17,226 nucleotides of DNA from CAYPGT01 sp964512985 (GTDB taxonomy: Bacteria > Cyanobacteriota > Vampirovibrionia > LMEP-6097): contig CAZELI010000037.1 of assembly GCA_964512985.1 (NCBI GenBank), positions 1-17,226 of the forward strand. Reading direction: 5' to 3'. This document shows positions 1 through 6,088 of the stretch, in pieces (the stretch's first letter is position 1; each line of letters starts with the position of its first letter). Under the pieces are notes generated by a model. That model was not told the DNA's origin and did not search any database. It saw nothing but the letters and a program-made list of their open reading frames with translations. Position numbers and translations under genes: made by a program.

Positions 1-12
1 CTCATAAACAAC

Positions 13-41
13 ATCTTACATTAATAAGTACGTGCTGTCAA
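13..41 (-). promoter_or_regulatory. Sigma-70-like promoter firing off the left edge
   Basis: On the minus strand a perfect TTGACA (36-41) is followed by a 17-nt spacer and TAAGAT (13-18). This is close to the ideal sigma-70 arrangement. Transcription would run leftward out of the window. An ATG at 5-3 lies only about 7 nt beyond the -10, so either the transcript is nearly leaderless or the true start lies outside. The -35 sits inside the last codons of the small reading frame at 21-164. Confidence 0.45.
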
Positions 42-164
42 GGGATACTTACCTTCTTGATCTTCAGAGGTTTCTCTTGCTTGACTTTCTGCACGCTCTG
101 TTAATTCAGCAACTCCACGCGTATATTCTATGCTAATCCCAGCATCTGCACCTATTCGAAACAT
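21..164 (-). CDS. Possible 47-aa small protein, unrecognised
   Basis: A 47-codon frame begins with residues MFRIGADAGISIEYTRG and ends with ARTY. It is acidic and Glu/Thr-rich in the middle. I recognise no family, signal peptide or membrane segment. There is no clear Shine-Dalgarno site before the ATG, and the same frame extends only eight codons further upstream (residues ETYDKIFI) to a stop. It could be a real small gene, the remnant of a longer one, or chance. It lies downstream of the peroxiredoxin on the same strand with an 80-nt gap. Confidence 0.2.
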   Translation of the reverse strand: MFRIGADAGISIEYTRGVAELTERAESQARETSEDQEGKYPLTARTY

Positions 165-244
165 GATGAAGATTTTATCATAAGTTTCTTACTCGTTTAC
201 AATTATCCAAGATTTGGATTTAAGTTTAGCAGGATAGATGTTAA

Positions 245-766
245 TTACTGCGCCACTTTATCAAAATCCGCCAATATCTCCGCAGCATGATTAGCAGGAT
301 CTACATTAGGATAAAAATTCACAATCCTACCTCCAGGAGCAATTAAGTAAGAAATACGTTTCAGGAAAATTCCATCCGCGTTATAAAGTTTAGCCACTTC
401 TTTCTTCTCATCAGACAATAGAGTGAAAGGCAGATGATACTTCTCGATAAATTTCTGGTGACTTTCGGGACTATCAGCACTAATACCAAAGACCTGAATA
501 TTACGTTCTTGAAATCCACTATAGCTATCTCTAATCATGCAGGCTTCTTTAGTACAGCCAGGAGTGTCATCCTTCGGATAAAAATAAATCAGCACGTATT
601 GGCTAGCATAATCTGCTAACTGCTGAGTTTTAGAATCTTGATCCAATAGGGTAAAGTTAGGTGCAGCGGTTAATGTCATAAGATCTTCTCCTTTAGAACT
701 ACTACTACTTTGATCACAAGCACTAAGAAATAAAACAATGCTTGTAAAGAATATTAGTAGTCTCAT
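245..766 (-). CDS. bcp: BCP/PrxQ-type peroxiredoxin with lipoprotein signal
   Basis: Thiol peroxidase of the bacterioferritin-comigratory-protein (AhpC/TSA) family, which reduces H2O2 and organic peroxides using thioredoxin-like donors. The motif DDTPGCTKEAC holds the peroxidatic Cys71 and a Cys76 five residues on, the C-x4-C resolving pair of the E. coli BCP subtype. The thioredoxin-fold core runs from about residue 30 to 170. Unlike cytosolic BCPs it begins with a short hydrophobic signal (about residues 3-16) ending in the lipobox LSAC at Cys17, then a Ser-rich linker (residues 20-24). It is therefore probably a membrane-anchored extracytoplasmic lipoprotein. Asp follows the lipidated Cys, which in enterobacteria favours inner-membrane retention; whether that holds here is unknown. 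It lies 31 nt downstream of the 254-aa gene on the same strand and is probably co-transcribed with it. With the catalase nearby it suggests a peroxide-defence neighbourhood. Confidence 0.93.
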   Translation of the reverse strand: MRLLIFFTSIVLFLSACDQSSSSSKGEDLMTLTAAPNFTLLDQDSKTQQLADYASQYVLIYFYPKDDTPGCTKEACMIRDSYSGFQERNIQVFGISADSPESHQKFIEKYHLPFTLLSDEKKEVAKLYNADGIFLKRISYLIAPGGRIVNFYPNVDPANHAAEILADFDKVAQ

Positions 767-797
767 ACTATAACTCTAGCAAATATAGAAACTATCA

Positions 798-1562
798 TTA
801 AGAAGATTTCGCAGACGGTATACTTTGTCTAGTTGACTCTGGAACAAGTCTTTCTAGTGGTTCTAGTATTAAAGGATTGCCACTGACCCGGCAAGCTCTA
901 ATTGAATATATTTTCTTTAAAAGCGGCTTGTCGTCTCTAACAAGATTAATTAGTCTTGTAAACAGTCTCCCTTCCTGAATAAGACCATCATCATAAGGTG
1001 CATTAGGGTCTGGACGAGATCTATTTGCAATATTGGTCAGTACAGCTGTTAAACCTTCCTTGTTAAGAGATGCAAAAATTTTCTGGGTTTGTTCTGAGCT
1101 TATGTCAGGATTTTGATTTAATCTAAGCAACCACTGCTCTAATTTAAAATCTGGTTGAAAAATCAAACACGGATTTCTTCCTTCAGTTGCTTGCAAAGAT
1201 CTTAAAATCACATCAATCAATTCTGTTTTACCTTGATTAATAGTTCTCAATAGCAAATTACTTAGAGATTCATTAATGCGAGAAGATTGATGCTCACTAA
1301 CTAGACTTTGCAATTGCTGTTCAAAATCTTCAACTCTATTATCAAATAATAGTGCTTCTAAGTGTTCAAAACGTTCTGCTAATTTTAATTTTGGTTCATC
1401 AACTTGATGAAATGTTTCTGCAATCTTAAGATTGTCTTCATACCTTTCCAATCTACTTTTAGCAGTGCGCACAAAATCTTGCTGGTCAGCTAAAGATGTC
1501 TCTCGGACACCCTCAATAATACGTTCCAAAGATTGCATCGGCCTGTTAACTAAAGTCATCAT
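798..1562 (-). CDS. Unknown helical 254-aa protein
   Basis: I do not recognise a family. The protein is rich in Leu, Glu, Gln and Arg, with long stretches that look alpha-helical (about residues 10-130 and 155-235) and a short Ser/Pro-containing tail. It has no signal peptide or membrane segment, so it is probably cytoplasmic. It contains two Cys and no obvious catalytic motif. The start is supported by a GGGAG site 9 nt before the ATG and by a promoter at 1595-1623. The initial two codons are both ATG, so the start could be three bases later. The peroxiredoxin gene follows after 31 nt on the same strand, suggesting a two-gene operon. Confidence 0.8.
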   Translation of the reverse strand: MMTLVNRPMQSLERIIEGVRETSLADQQDFVRTAKSRLERYEDNLKIAETFHQVDEPKLKLAERFEHLEALLFDNRVEDFEQQLQSLVSEHQSSRINESLSNLLLRTINQGKTELIDVILRSLQATEGRNPCLIFQPDFKLEQWLLRLNQNPDISSEQTQKIFASLNKEGLTAVLTNIANRSRPDPNAPYDDGLIQEGRLFTRLINLVRDDKPLLKKIYSIRACRVSGNPLILEPLERLVPESTRQSIPSAKSS

Positions 1563-1594
1563 AAATCAAACTCCCTTGTCTAATTCTTTTTATA

Positions 1595-1623
1595 ATTATA
1601 GCTGTCAATTAGAAATATAACAA
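1595..1623 (-). promoter_or_regulatory. Promoter of the 254-aa gene / peroxiredoxin operon
   Basis: Reading the minus strand, TTGTTA (1618-1623), a 17-nt spacer and a perfect TATAAT (1595-1600) form a good sigma-70-type promoter. The expected transcription start near 1588 gives a leader of about 25 nt that contains the GGGAG ribosome binding site of the 254-aa gene. A TTGACA also lies inside the spacer but has no properly spaced -10. Confidence 0.5.
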
Positions 1624-1684
1624 GCTTACCTTAACCAAAGCTTAAAACTCACTCTATACAATCGTTACAGGGAGTATAAGTTGT

Positions 1685-1942
1685 ATGTCCAGGATTAACA
1701 GAGAAGAAATTAGAGATTTAAGGCACCAAAAGAAAGGGGCCAGCAAAGCTGAACGTAAAGAAATTAAAGCTGAGATCAAAAGTCTCAAAAAAGGTAAAAA
1801 GGGCGGCAAATGTGGCGGTGGGAGTGATGGCGGTAACGAGGGCGGATGCGCTAATGGTAGCTGCGGAGCAGGCAAAACTGCACAAAATTATAACCAAATG
1901 GCATTCAGATCACCCTGTGGTCCTCAAGGCTGCGGCAGATAA
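1685..1942 (+). CDS. Small basic protein with Gly/Cys-rich tail, unknown
   Basis: An 85-aa protein in two sharply different halves. Residues 1-40 are highly charged (Lys, Arg, Glu) and look like one long basic helix. Residues 41-85 are Gly-rich, with Cys43, Cys55, Cys60, Cys78 and Cys83, ending in CGPQGCGR. An AGGGAG site 10 nt before the ATG supports translation. A weak promoter (TTAACC at 1631, TATACA at 1655, 18-nt spacer) precedes it. The overlapping minus-strand frame is Pro-rich and reads as a shadow. The layout recalls small metal- or thiol-binding proteins, or a leader-core RiPP precursor, but no modification enzyme is encoded here, so no function is assigned. It is divergent from the peroxiredoxin operon and upstream of the catalase. 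Confidence 0.72.
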   Translation: MSRINREEIRDLRHQKKGASKAERKEIKAEIKSLKKGKKGGKCGGGSDGGNEGGCANGSCGAGKTAQNYNQMAFRSPCGPQGCGR

Positions 1943-2030
1943 GTTTCTTTAAAAACTAGAGGGATCTAATATCTTATTAAATCTAACCTTAAAGTAAATA
2001 ACTGGGTTTTCTTTGGGCATAATGAGCTAG

Positions 2031-2052
2031 AATAGTTTGTATTCAAACTATT
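2031..2052. promoter_or_regulatory. Perfect inverted repeat before the catalase gene (candidate operator)
   Basis: AATAGTTTG (2031-2039) and CAAACTATT (2044-2052) are perfect 9-bp inverted copies around a 4-nt centre. A -10-like TAGAAT (2028-2033) overlaps the left arm, so the repeat would cover the transcription start region. A second candidate -10, CATAAT, is at 2018-2023; no convincing -35 is seen for either. The repeat has no T-run and lies 22 nt before the AAGGAG site, so it fits an operator or 5' mRNA hairpin better than a terminator. It does not match the PerR box I know. Confidence 0.45.
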
Positions 2053-2083
2053 TGCATTGTTATTATTAAACAAGGAGAAGCTC

Positions 2084-4234
2084 ATGAAAAACAATTCTAA
2101 GAAACCTAAATCAAATACTACTGCAAAAATTCAAGAATTAGCAGTTAATAGAGAAAGTGGTTCTGGTCAATTCTTAACTACTAATCAAGGTCTAAAAATT
2201 AATGATAACCAAAACTCACTTAAAACAGGCGAGCGCGGCGGCACACTTTTAGAAGATTTTATATTAAGAGAAAAAATCACTCACTTCGATCATGAACGAA
2301 TTCCAGAAAGAATCGTACATGCGCGTGGATCGGGGGCTCATGGCTACTTCCAGGTATATGAATCTATGGCTAAGTATACTAGTGCAAAATTCCTCCAAGA
2401 CCCTAGTCGCCAGACTCCAGTGTTTGTAAGGTTTTCCACAGTAGCTGGATCAAGAGGTTCAACAGACCTAGCTAGAGATGTAAGAGGCTTTGCGGTGAAG
2501 TTTTATACAGAAGAAGGTAACTATGATCTGGTCGGTAATAATATGCCAGTGTTTTTTATCCAAGATGCAATTAAATTTCCAGATTTAATCCATGCTGTTA
2601 AACCAGAGCCGCATAATGAAATGCCACAAGCAGCTTCTGCGCATGATACCTTCTGGGATTTTATTTCTCTGATGCCAGAATCTATGCACATGATTATGTG
2701 GGCTATGTCAGATAGAGCTATACCAAGAAGTCTAAGAATGATGGAAGGGTTTGGGATACATACGTTTCGTTTTATCAGCGAAAAAGGGAAAGCTACATTC
2801 GTGAAGTTTCATTGGAAGCCACTTCTAGGCATGCATTCAGTGCTTTGGGATGAAGCTCTAAAGATCTCTGGTAAAGATCCAGACTTTCATCGTCGTGATC
2901 TTTGGGAAGCGATAGAGAATGGAGACTACCCAGAATGGGAGCTAGGAGTACAGCTTGTTCCAGAAGAAGACGAACATAAGTTTGACTTTGATCTCTTAGA
3001 TCCAACTAAACTGATTCCAGAAGAATTAGTACCTGTGAAGAGAATCGGTAAACTAATTCTTAATCGTAATCCTGATAATTTCTTTGCGGAAACAGAACAG
3101 GTAGCATTTCATCCAGGACATATAGTTCCAGGGATAGACTTCACTAATGATCCCCTATTACAGGGTCGTCTCTTCTCATATACAGATACTCAGCTCAAGA
3201 GATTAGGTAGTCCTAATTTCCATGAGATCCCTATCAACCGTCCTATTAATCAGATCCATAACAATCAGCGAGATGGTCATATGCGTCAGATGATTAATAC
3301 AAGTCGCACTAGCTATGAACCTAATACTCTCAGCGGTGGCAGTCCAATGCAAGCCAGCATTCAACAAGGTGGTTTTGCGAGTTACGCAGAAAAGATAGAT
3401 GCTAATAAAGTACGTGCTCGTAGTAAGAGTTTCTTTGATCATTTTAGTCAGGCTGCATTGTTTTATAATAGTCAATCCGAGATAGAGAAACTACATATAG
3501 TGAAAGCTCTGCGCTTTGAATTAGGTAAGCTTGAAACTGATTCTATAAAAGAACGTATGCTTTATTTACTAAATCAAATAGACAAATCATTAGCTAATCA
3601 AGTGGCAGAAGGCCTAGGAATAAAAATACCTGCTAAGCTCGACACACCGGTCAATCAGAGCATTCCAGCAGAGGGATCAGTAAAAGATCAAGTGAAAGAT
3701 TATCAACCTCTTCCAATGAAGAAATACAATCCTTCGCCTGCACTAAGTATGGCTAATACTATTAAGACTGCTAAGACTCGTAAAGTAGCCGTGCTAGTAG
3801 CTGATGGCTTTAACAATCAAGATCTTACTAGTATGATTGCTGCGCTTAAAGCTGAAGGAGTGCAAGCTAAGATCATTGCTACTCATGGTGGGACGATCAA
3901 GGCTGAGAGCGGTGAAACTGTTAAGGTGGATTGTAGCTTCTTAACCACTAGCTCAGTTCTCTTCGACGCTGTCTATGTTCCAGGTGGTAAGAAAAGTACT
4001 GATGTACTACTTAAAACTCCTGAGGCAATATTGTTTGTCAATGAAACTTATAAACACTGTAAAGCTATCTCAGCGACTGGTAGCGGAATAGACCTACTTC
4101 AAGCTAATTGGACCAAAGGAGAAGGTGTAATTAGCGCGGGAGTTTATTCTAAAGCAATCGCCAAGAACTTTATAGCAGCCATAGCTACTCATCGTTTCTG
4201 GGAAAGAGAGAAGAGCGATATGATTGCGGTATAA
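2084..4234 (+). CDS. katE: Large-subunit (clade 2) catalase, HPII/KatE type
   Basis: Haem catalase converting H2O2 to water and oxygen. The start is taken at 2084, where AAGGAG lies 6 nt upstream, giving 716 aa; the frame also opens at a TTG at 2057 but without support. The core shows catalytic His79 in VHARGSGAHG, distal Asn152 in VGNNMPVFF, and the proximal haem ligand Tyr366 in GRLFSYTDTQ. The His-Tyr spacing (287) equals that of E. coli HPII (128 to 415). His343, at the place of HPII His392 which is cross-linked to the haem Tyr, is also present. Residues from about 560 onward form the C-terminal DJ-1/PfpI-like domain typical of clade 2; its nucleophile-elbow Cys is absent, as in HPII. No signal peptide; cytoplasmic. 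The N-terminal ~35 residues are Lys/Asn/Ser-rich and probably disordered. A candidate operator precedes it, and no terminator is visible after it. Confidence 0.97.
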   Translation: MKNNSKKPKSNTTAKIQELAVNRESGSGQFLTTNQGLKINDNQNSLKTGERGGTLLEDFILREKITHFDHERIPERIVHARGSGAHGYFQVYESMAKYTSAKFLQDPSRQTPVFVRFSTVAGSRGSTDLARDVRGFAVKFYTEEGNYDLVGNNMPVFFIQDAIKFPDLIHAVKPEPHNEMPQAASAHDTFWDFISLMPESMHMIMWAMSDRAIPRSLRMMEGFGIHTFRFISEKGKATFVKFHWKPLLGMHSVLWDEALKISGKDPDFHRRDLWEAIENGDYPEWELGVQLVPEEDEHKFDFDLLDPTKLIPEELVPVKRIGKLILNRNPDNFFAETEQVAFHPGHIVPGIDFTNDPLLQGRLFSYTDTQLKRLGSPNFHEIPINRPINQIHNNQRDGHMRQMINTSRTSYEPNTLSGGSPMQASIQQGGFASYAEKIDANKVRARSKSFFDHFSQAALFYNSQSEIEKLHIVKALRFELGKLETDSIKERMLYLLNQIDKSLANQVAEGLGIKIPAKLDTPVNQSIPAEGSVKDQVKDYQPLPMKKYNPSPALSMANTIKTAKTRKVAVLVADGFNNQDLTSMIAALKAEGVQAKIIATHGGTIKAESGETVKVDCSFLTTSSVLFDAVYVPGGKKSTDVLLKTPEAILFVNETYKHCKAISATGSGIDLLQANWTKGEGVISAGVYSKAIAKNFIAAIATHRFWEREKSDMIAV

Positions 4235-4303
4235 ACCGTCTAGACAATACTTTTATTTTTTATACATAATCTAACTCGATTTTTATATTTGTGTAATAAT
4301 TGG

Positions 4304-4329
4304 GGTTGCTTTAACACATGGTTGCTTTA
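4304..4329 (+). repeat. 10-bp direct repeat straddling a start codon
   Basis: GGTTGCTTTA occurs at 4304-4313 and again at 4320-4329, a 16-bp period. The second copy begins with the G of the ATG of the 178-aa gene. It looks like a small local duplication at the translation start. No good Shine-Dalgarno site is present there. Confidence 0.4.
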
Positions 4330-4854
4330 GTAACAACATCAATACCAAAAACAAAAGATTGGTCCACAGAAAAGCCCGATCCTTGGAGAAACTGCAACCC
4401 AAGTCAGCGAAATCAAACTCAGTCATTACCTAATAACAATAGAAAAAAGGATATTCATATACCTGTAGTAACTCCTGTGCAAATCCAAGAAGAAAAGCTA
4501 GCTAAACTGCGAGATTGGTTCACTGGTTTGTTTTATAACAAAGTTGTTTTAGCGCTAAATGATCGTATAAGTGATCCAAACATACCATCTTCTCAAGACT
4601 TTAATCTTGATATGCAATTCAGAGGAATTAATATTCATATCAGAGATCATGAACAACACTTATTGAAATTACAATATAATGGGCGTGTTTTTAAATATAC
4701 TTATCCAGCTGCTGCTTTCAAAAATGGAAATGAATCCTTAGCTTTAGCATTTCTAGGTAAATCCATAGAAAAGATTGCTGAGCTTATGGATCTTCAGGAA
4801 TTGCAAGCTGCTGTAAATGAGTTGAAGAAAGATTCAAAGGTTGTTAATGAATAA
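4318..4854 (+). CDS. Unknown 178-aa protein
   Basis: I do not recognise a family. Residues 1-50 are polar, rich in Pro, Asn, Gln and Lys, and probably disordered. Residues 55-178 look folded: a helix around 57-80, a beta-rich stretch around 95-130 (for example FNLDMQFRGINIHIRDHEQH), then helices with LELMD/LQEL-like Leu repeats to the end. There is no signal peptide or membrane segment. The start codon has no clear ribosome binding site, but sits within a short direct repeat; the next in-frame Met is far downstream. It lies 83 nt after the catalase gene and is followed by the hairpin leader and terminator before the NYN gene, so it may share a transcript with either neighbour or be monocistronic. 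Confidence 0.72.
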   Translation: MVALVTTSIPKTKDWSTEKPDPWRNCNPSQRNQTQSLPNNNRKKDIHIPVVTPVQIQEEKLAKLRDWFTGLFYNKVVLALNDRISDPNIPSSQDFNLDMQFRGINIHIRDHEQHLLKLQYNGRVFKYTYPAAAFKNGNESLALAFLGKSIEKIAELMDLQELQAAVNELKKDSKVVNE

Positions 4855-4918
4855 AGGTGGTAAACCAAGGGTACCAGTCTTAACCCAATCTTTAATAGAG
4901 AAAGGGTATAATGTTATT

Positions 4919-4979
4919 ACTACCTCATGGTGAATGCCATGAGCTCCCCTGGCTACTTTTGTAGACCAGGGCTTTTTTT
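4919..4979 (+). ncRNA. Candidate short two-hairpin RNA or attenuator leader
   Basis: A perfect TATAAT at 4907-4912 would start transcription near 4919, although I find no good -35. The transcript would contain hairpin 1 (CTCATGG 4924-4930, loop TGAATG, CCATGAG 4937-4943; 7 perfect pairs) and then the terminator hairpin at 4947-4971, ending in seven U. The product would be an RNA of about 60 nt. It could be a free small RNA, or a leader that attenuates the NYN gene starting at 4982. It may equally be only the 3' end of the 178-aa gene's transcript. Confidence 0.3.
4947..4979 (+). terminator. Strong intrinsic terminator abutting the NYN gene
   Basis: CCCTGG (4947-4952) pairs with CCAGGG (4966-4971). 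The stem continues as CTAC/GTAG (4953-4956 with 4961-4964) across a single bulged A at 4965, closing a TTTT loop. A run of seven T (4973-4979) follows at once. That is 10 base pairs plus a U-tract, a textbook Rho-independent terminator. The next ATG begins only two bases after the T-run, at 4982. Confidence 0.85.
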
Positions 4980-4981
4980 AG

Positions 4982-5665
4982 ATGAATTCCTCCTTACATA
5001 CAGTTAATTTCTACATTGATGCTTTTAATTTTTATCATAGGATAGATTTATATCAAAAGCACAAAGGTATTTGTTATAAGTGGCTCAACTATCATAGTCT
5101 TTGTAAATCACTTTTAAAACCTAATCAAACGCTTGGAACAATTTATTTTTTTACAGCAGTTACCAGTAGCAATGATCATGTTGCTTCAAAAAAATTTGGC
5201 AAGGGAGCAGCAGATCGACATCAAAAATATATCAAAGCTCTCAAAAGTTATGGGATTAAAGTTATTCAAGGTTATTTCAGGTATGATGCAAAAACCAAAC
5301 GGCATGAAGAAAAACAAACTGATTCTAATATTGTTGCTCATTTAATTGAAGATGCTTTTAACAATAAATTTGACACTGCATTTATACTCTCTGCTGACAG
5401 TGATATAGTTCCAGCAGTGCAGGTCATTAAAAGAAATGCCTCTACTAAAAACAAACTTATAGGTATAACGCCTCCACCCTTTGAAGGTAGAGAAATACAA
5501 AGTAATCCTTTCAGGATACATGGGATCTCAAATTTTATTAAAATCTGTGACTTTCAGAAAAATATTAATTTTAAAACTCTTAAAAATCATTTGTTACCAG
5601 AGAAAATATTTGATTCTCAAAATCACTTGATTGTAGAAATGCCTCAGGAGTATAGAAATCCTTAA
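4982..5665 (+). CDS. NYN (PIN-like) domain protein, LabA/DUF88 family
   Basis: A 227-aa protein with the NYN fold, a PIN-related Mg-dependent nuclease-like domain usually linked to RNA processing or regulation. Conserved acidic motifs are in order: NFYIDAFNFYHRID with Asp13, KQTDSN with Asp114, and LSADSDIVP with Asp139 and Asp141. The domain covers about residues 7-185; the tail (190-227) has no recognised domain. No signal or membrane segment. The start agrees with the family, whose domain begins within the first ten residues, yet there is no Shine-Dalgarno site: the upstream bases are a terminator T-run. Codons 3-6 contain CCTCCTTA, which matches the anti-Shine-Dalgarno end of 16S rRNA. 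No antitoxin partner is adjacent. Expression may depend on terminator read-through. Substrate is unknown. Confidence 0.9.
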   Translation: MNSSLHTVNFYIDAFNFYHRIDLYQKHKGICYKWLNYHSLCKSLLKPNQTLGTIYFFTAVTSSNDHVASKKFGKGAADRHQKYIKALKSYGIKVIQGYFRYDAKTKRHEEKQTDSNIVAHLIEDAFNNKFDTAFILSADSDIVPAVQVIKRNASTKNKLIGITPPPFEGREIQSNPFRIHGISNFIKICDFQKNINFKTLKNHLLPEKIFDSQNHLIVEMPQEYRNP

Positions 5666-5809
5666 TTAATTTTCAAATATGCTAAAGAACTTTACATTAG
5701 TAATACATACCGATAATTCACTAAATTACTTAGATTTCACAAGAAAGCCTTAATTTTATCCTTAGTTAAGCCCAAGAATTAAGATTCTTTGCTATCATCT
5801 GTTGAGATT

Positions 5810-5904
5810 GGAGAGGTGGCTGAGTGGCTGAAAGCGGCTTCCTGCTAAGAAGTTCTATGGACCTTAAATCTGTAGCGAGGGTTCGAATCCCTCCCTCTCC
5901 GCCA
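5810..5904 (+). tRNA. tRNA-Ser, anticodon GCU
   Basis: The 95-nt gene has acceptor arms GGAGAGG (5810-5816) and CCTCTCC (5894-5900), discriminator G5901 and an encoded CCA (5902-5904). The anticodon stem is GCTTC/GAAGT (5837-5841, 5849-5853) with loop CTGCTAA, giving anticodon GCT at 5844-5846, which reads AGC and AGU. The T arm is GAGGG-TTCGAAT-CCCTC (5877-5893), and the long variable arm between 5854 and 5876 is typical of serine tRNAs. A TATCAT -10-like hexamer lies at 5793-5798 without a clear -35. The 144 nt upstream (5666-5809) hold only a 6-bp inverted repeat AAGAAT/ATTCTT at 5774-5789. Confidence 0.97.
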
Positions 5905-5908
5905 TATA

Positions 5909-5946
5909 ATAAATAATAAGGTGCCTTAAGGCACCTTATTATTTAT
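5909..5946. terminator. Perfect 38-bp palindrome after tRNA-Ser
   Basis: Bases 5909-5946 are perfectly self-complementary: 17-bp arms, with core GGTGCC/GGCACC around TTAA and AT-rich outer arms. It starts 4 nt after the tRNA CCA. A GC-rich stem flanked by A-rich and T-rich arms works as an intrinsic terminator in either direction, and terminating the tRNA transcript is the likely role. The T-tract is interrupted (TTATTATTTAT), so efficiency is uncertain. Confidence 0.65.
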
Positions 5947-6088
5947 CTAGGTGTAAACGCTGGAATCCACCAATAGGTTCTCATCAGCCGACTTTGTCGG
6001 CTATCTTCGGGTCTAAGGTTCTCAATATAGATTTCTAGTCTGCGCACCGAAGTAACCCTCTCCGCCAGAATATGGTAAGAAATATATA
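5947..6088. other. Non-coding stretch between tRNA terminator and cinA
   Basis: No coding frame is evident. It holds a 7-bp perfect hairpin AGCCGAC-TTT-GTCGGCT (5986-6002), two copies of GGTTCTCA (5976-5983 and 6017-6024), and a copy of the tRNA-Ser 3' end at 6056-6067. The last ~20 nt form the cinA leader with only a weak GGTAAG ribosome site at 6074-6079. Confidence 0.5.
6056..6067 (+). repeat. Copy of the tRNA-Ser 3' end (att-like direct repeat)
   Basis: CCCTCTCCGCCA at 6056-6067 is identical to 5893-5904, the last 12 nt of tRNA-Ser including discriminator and CCA. CGAA also precedes both copies at nearly the same distance. Such duplications of a tRNA 3' end are the usual trace of site-specific integration, or of a lost tandem tRNA. 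Only 151 bp now separate the copies and no integrase is present. Confidence 0.5.

Noticed and set aside
1654..1875. Minus-strand Pro-rich reading frame
   Set aside because: It is antisense to the Gly-rich small protein, which has a good ribosome site. Its Pro repeats simply mirror Gly codons.
2057..2083. Upstream TTG as catalase start
   Set aside because: It would translate through the AAGGAG ribosome site of the ATG at 2084, which has ideal spacing.
3203..3475. 90-codon minus-strand frame inside the catalase gene
   Set aside because: It lies wholly within the conserved haem-binding part of the catalase; the protein has no recognisable features.
4919..4979. Known riboswitch or T-box leader before the NYN gene
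   Set aside because: Too short, and no conserved T-box or riboswitch core motif is visible; only two simple hairpins.
4982..5665. Toxin-antitoxin pair centred on the NYN/PIN-like protein
   Set aside because: No small antitoxin gene is adjacent or overlapping; the upstream 178-aa gene is separated by a terminator and does not resemble an antitoxin.
5947..6067. Second complete tRNA gene ending at 6067
   Set aside because: Only the last 12 nt match. No T arm, anticodon arm or 5' acceptor strand complementary to it could be found.
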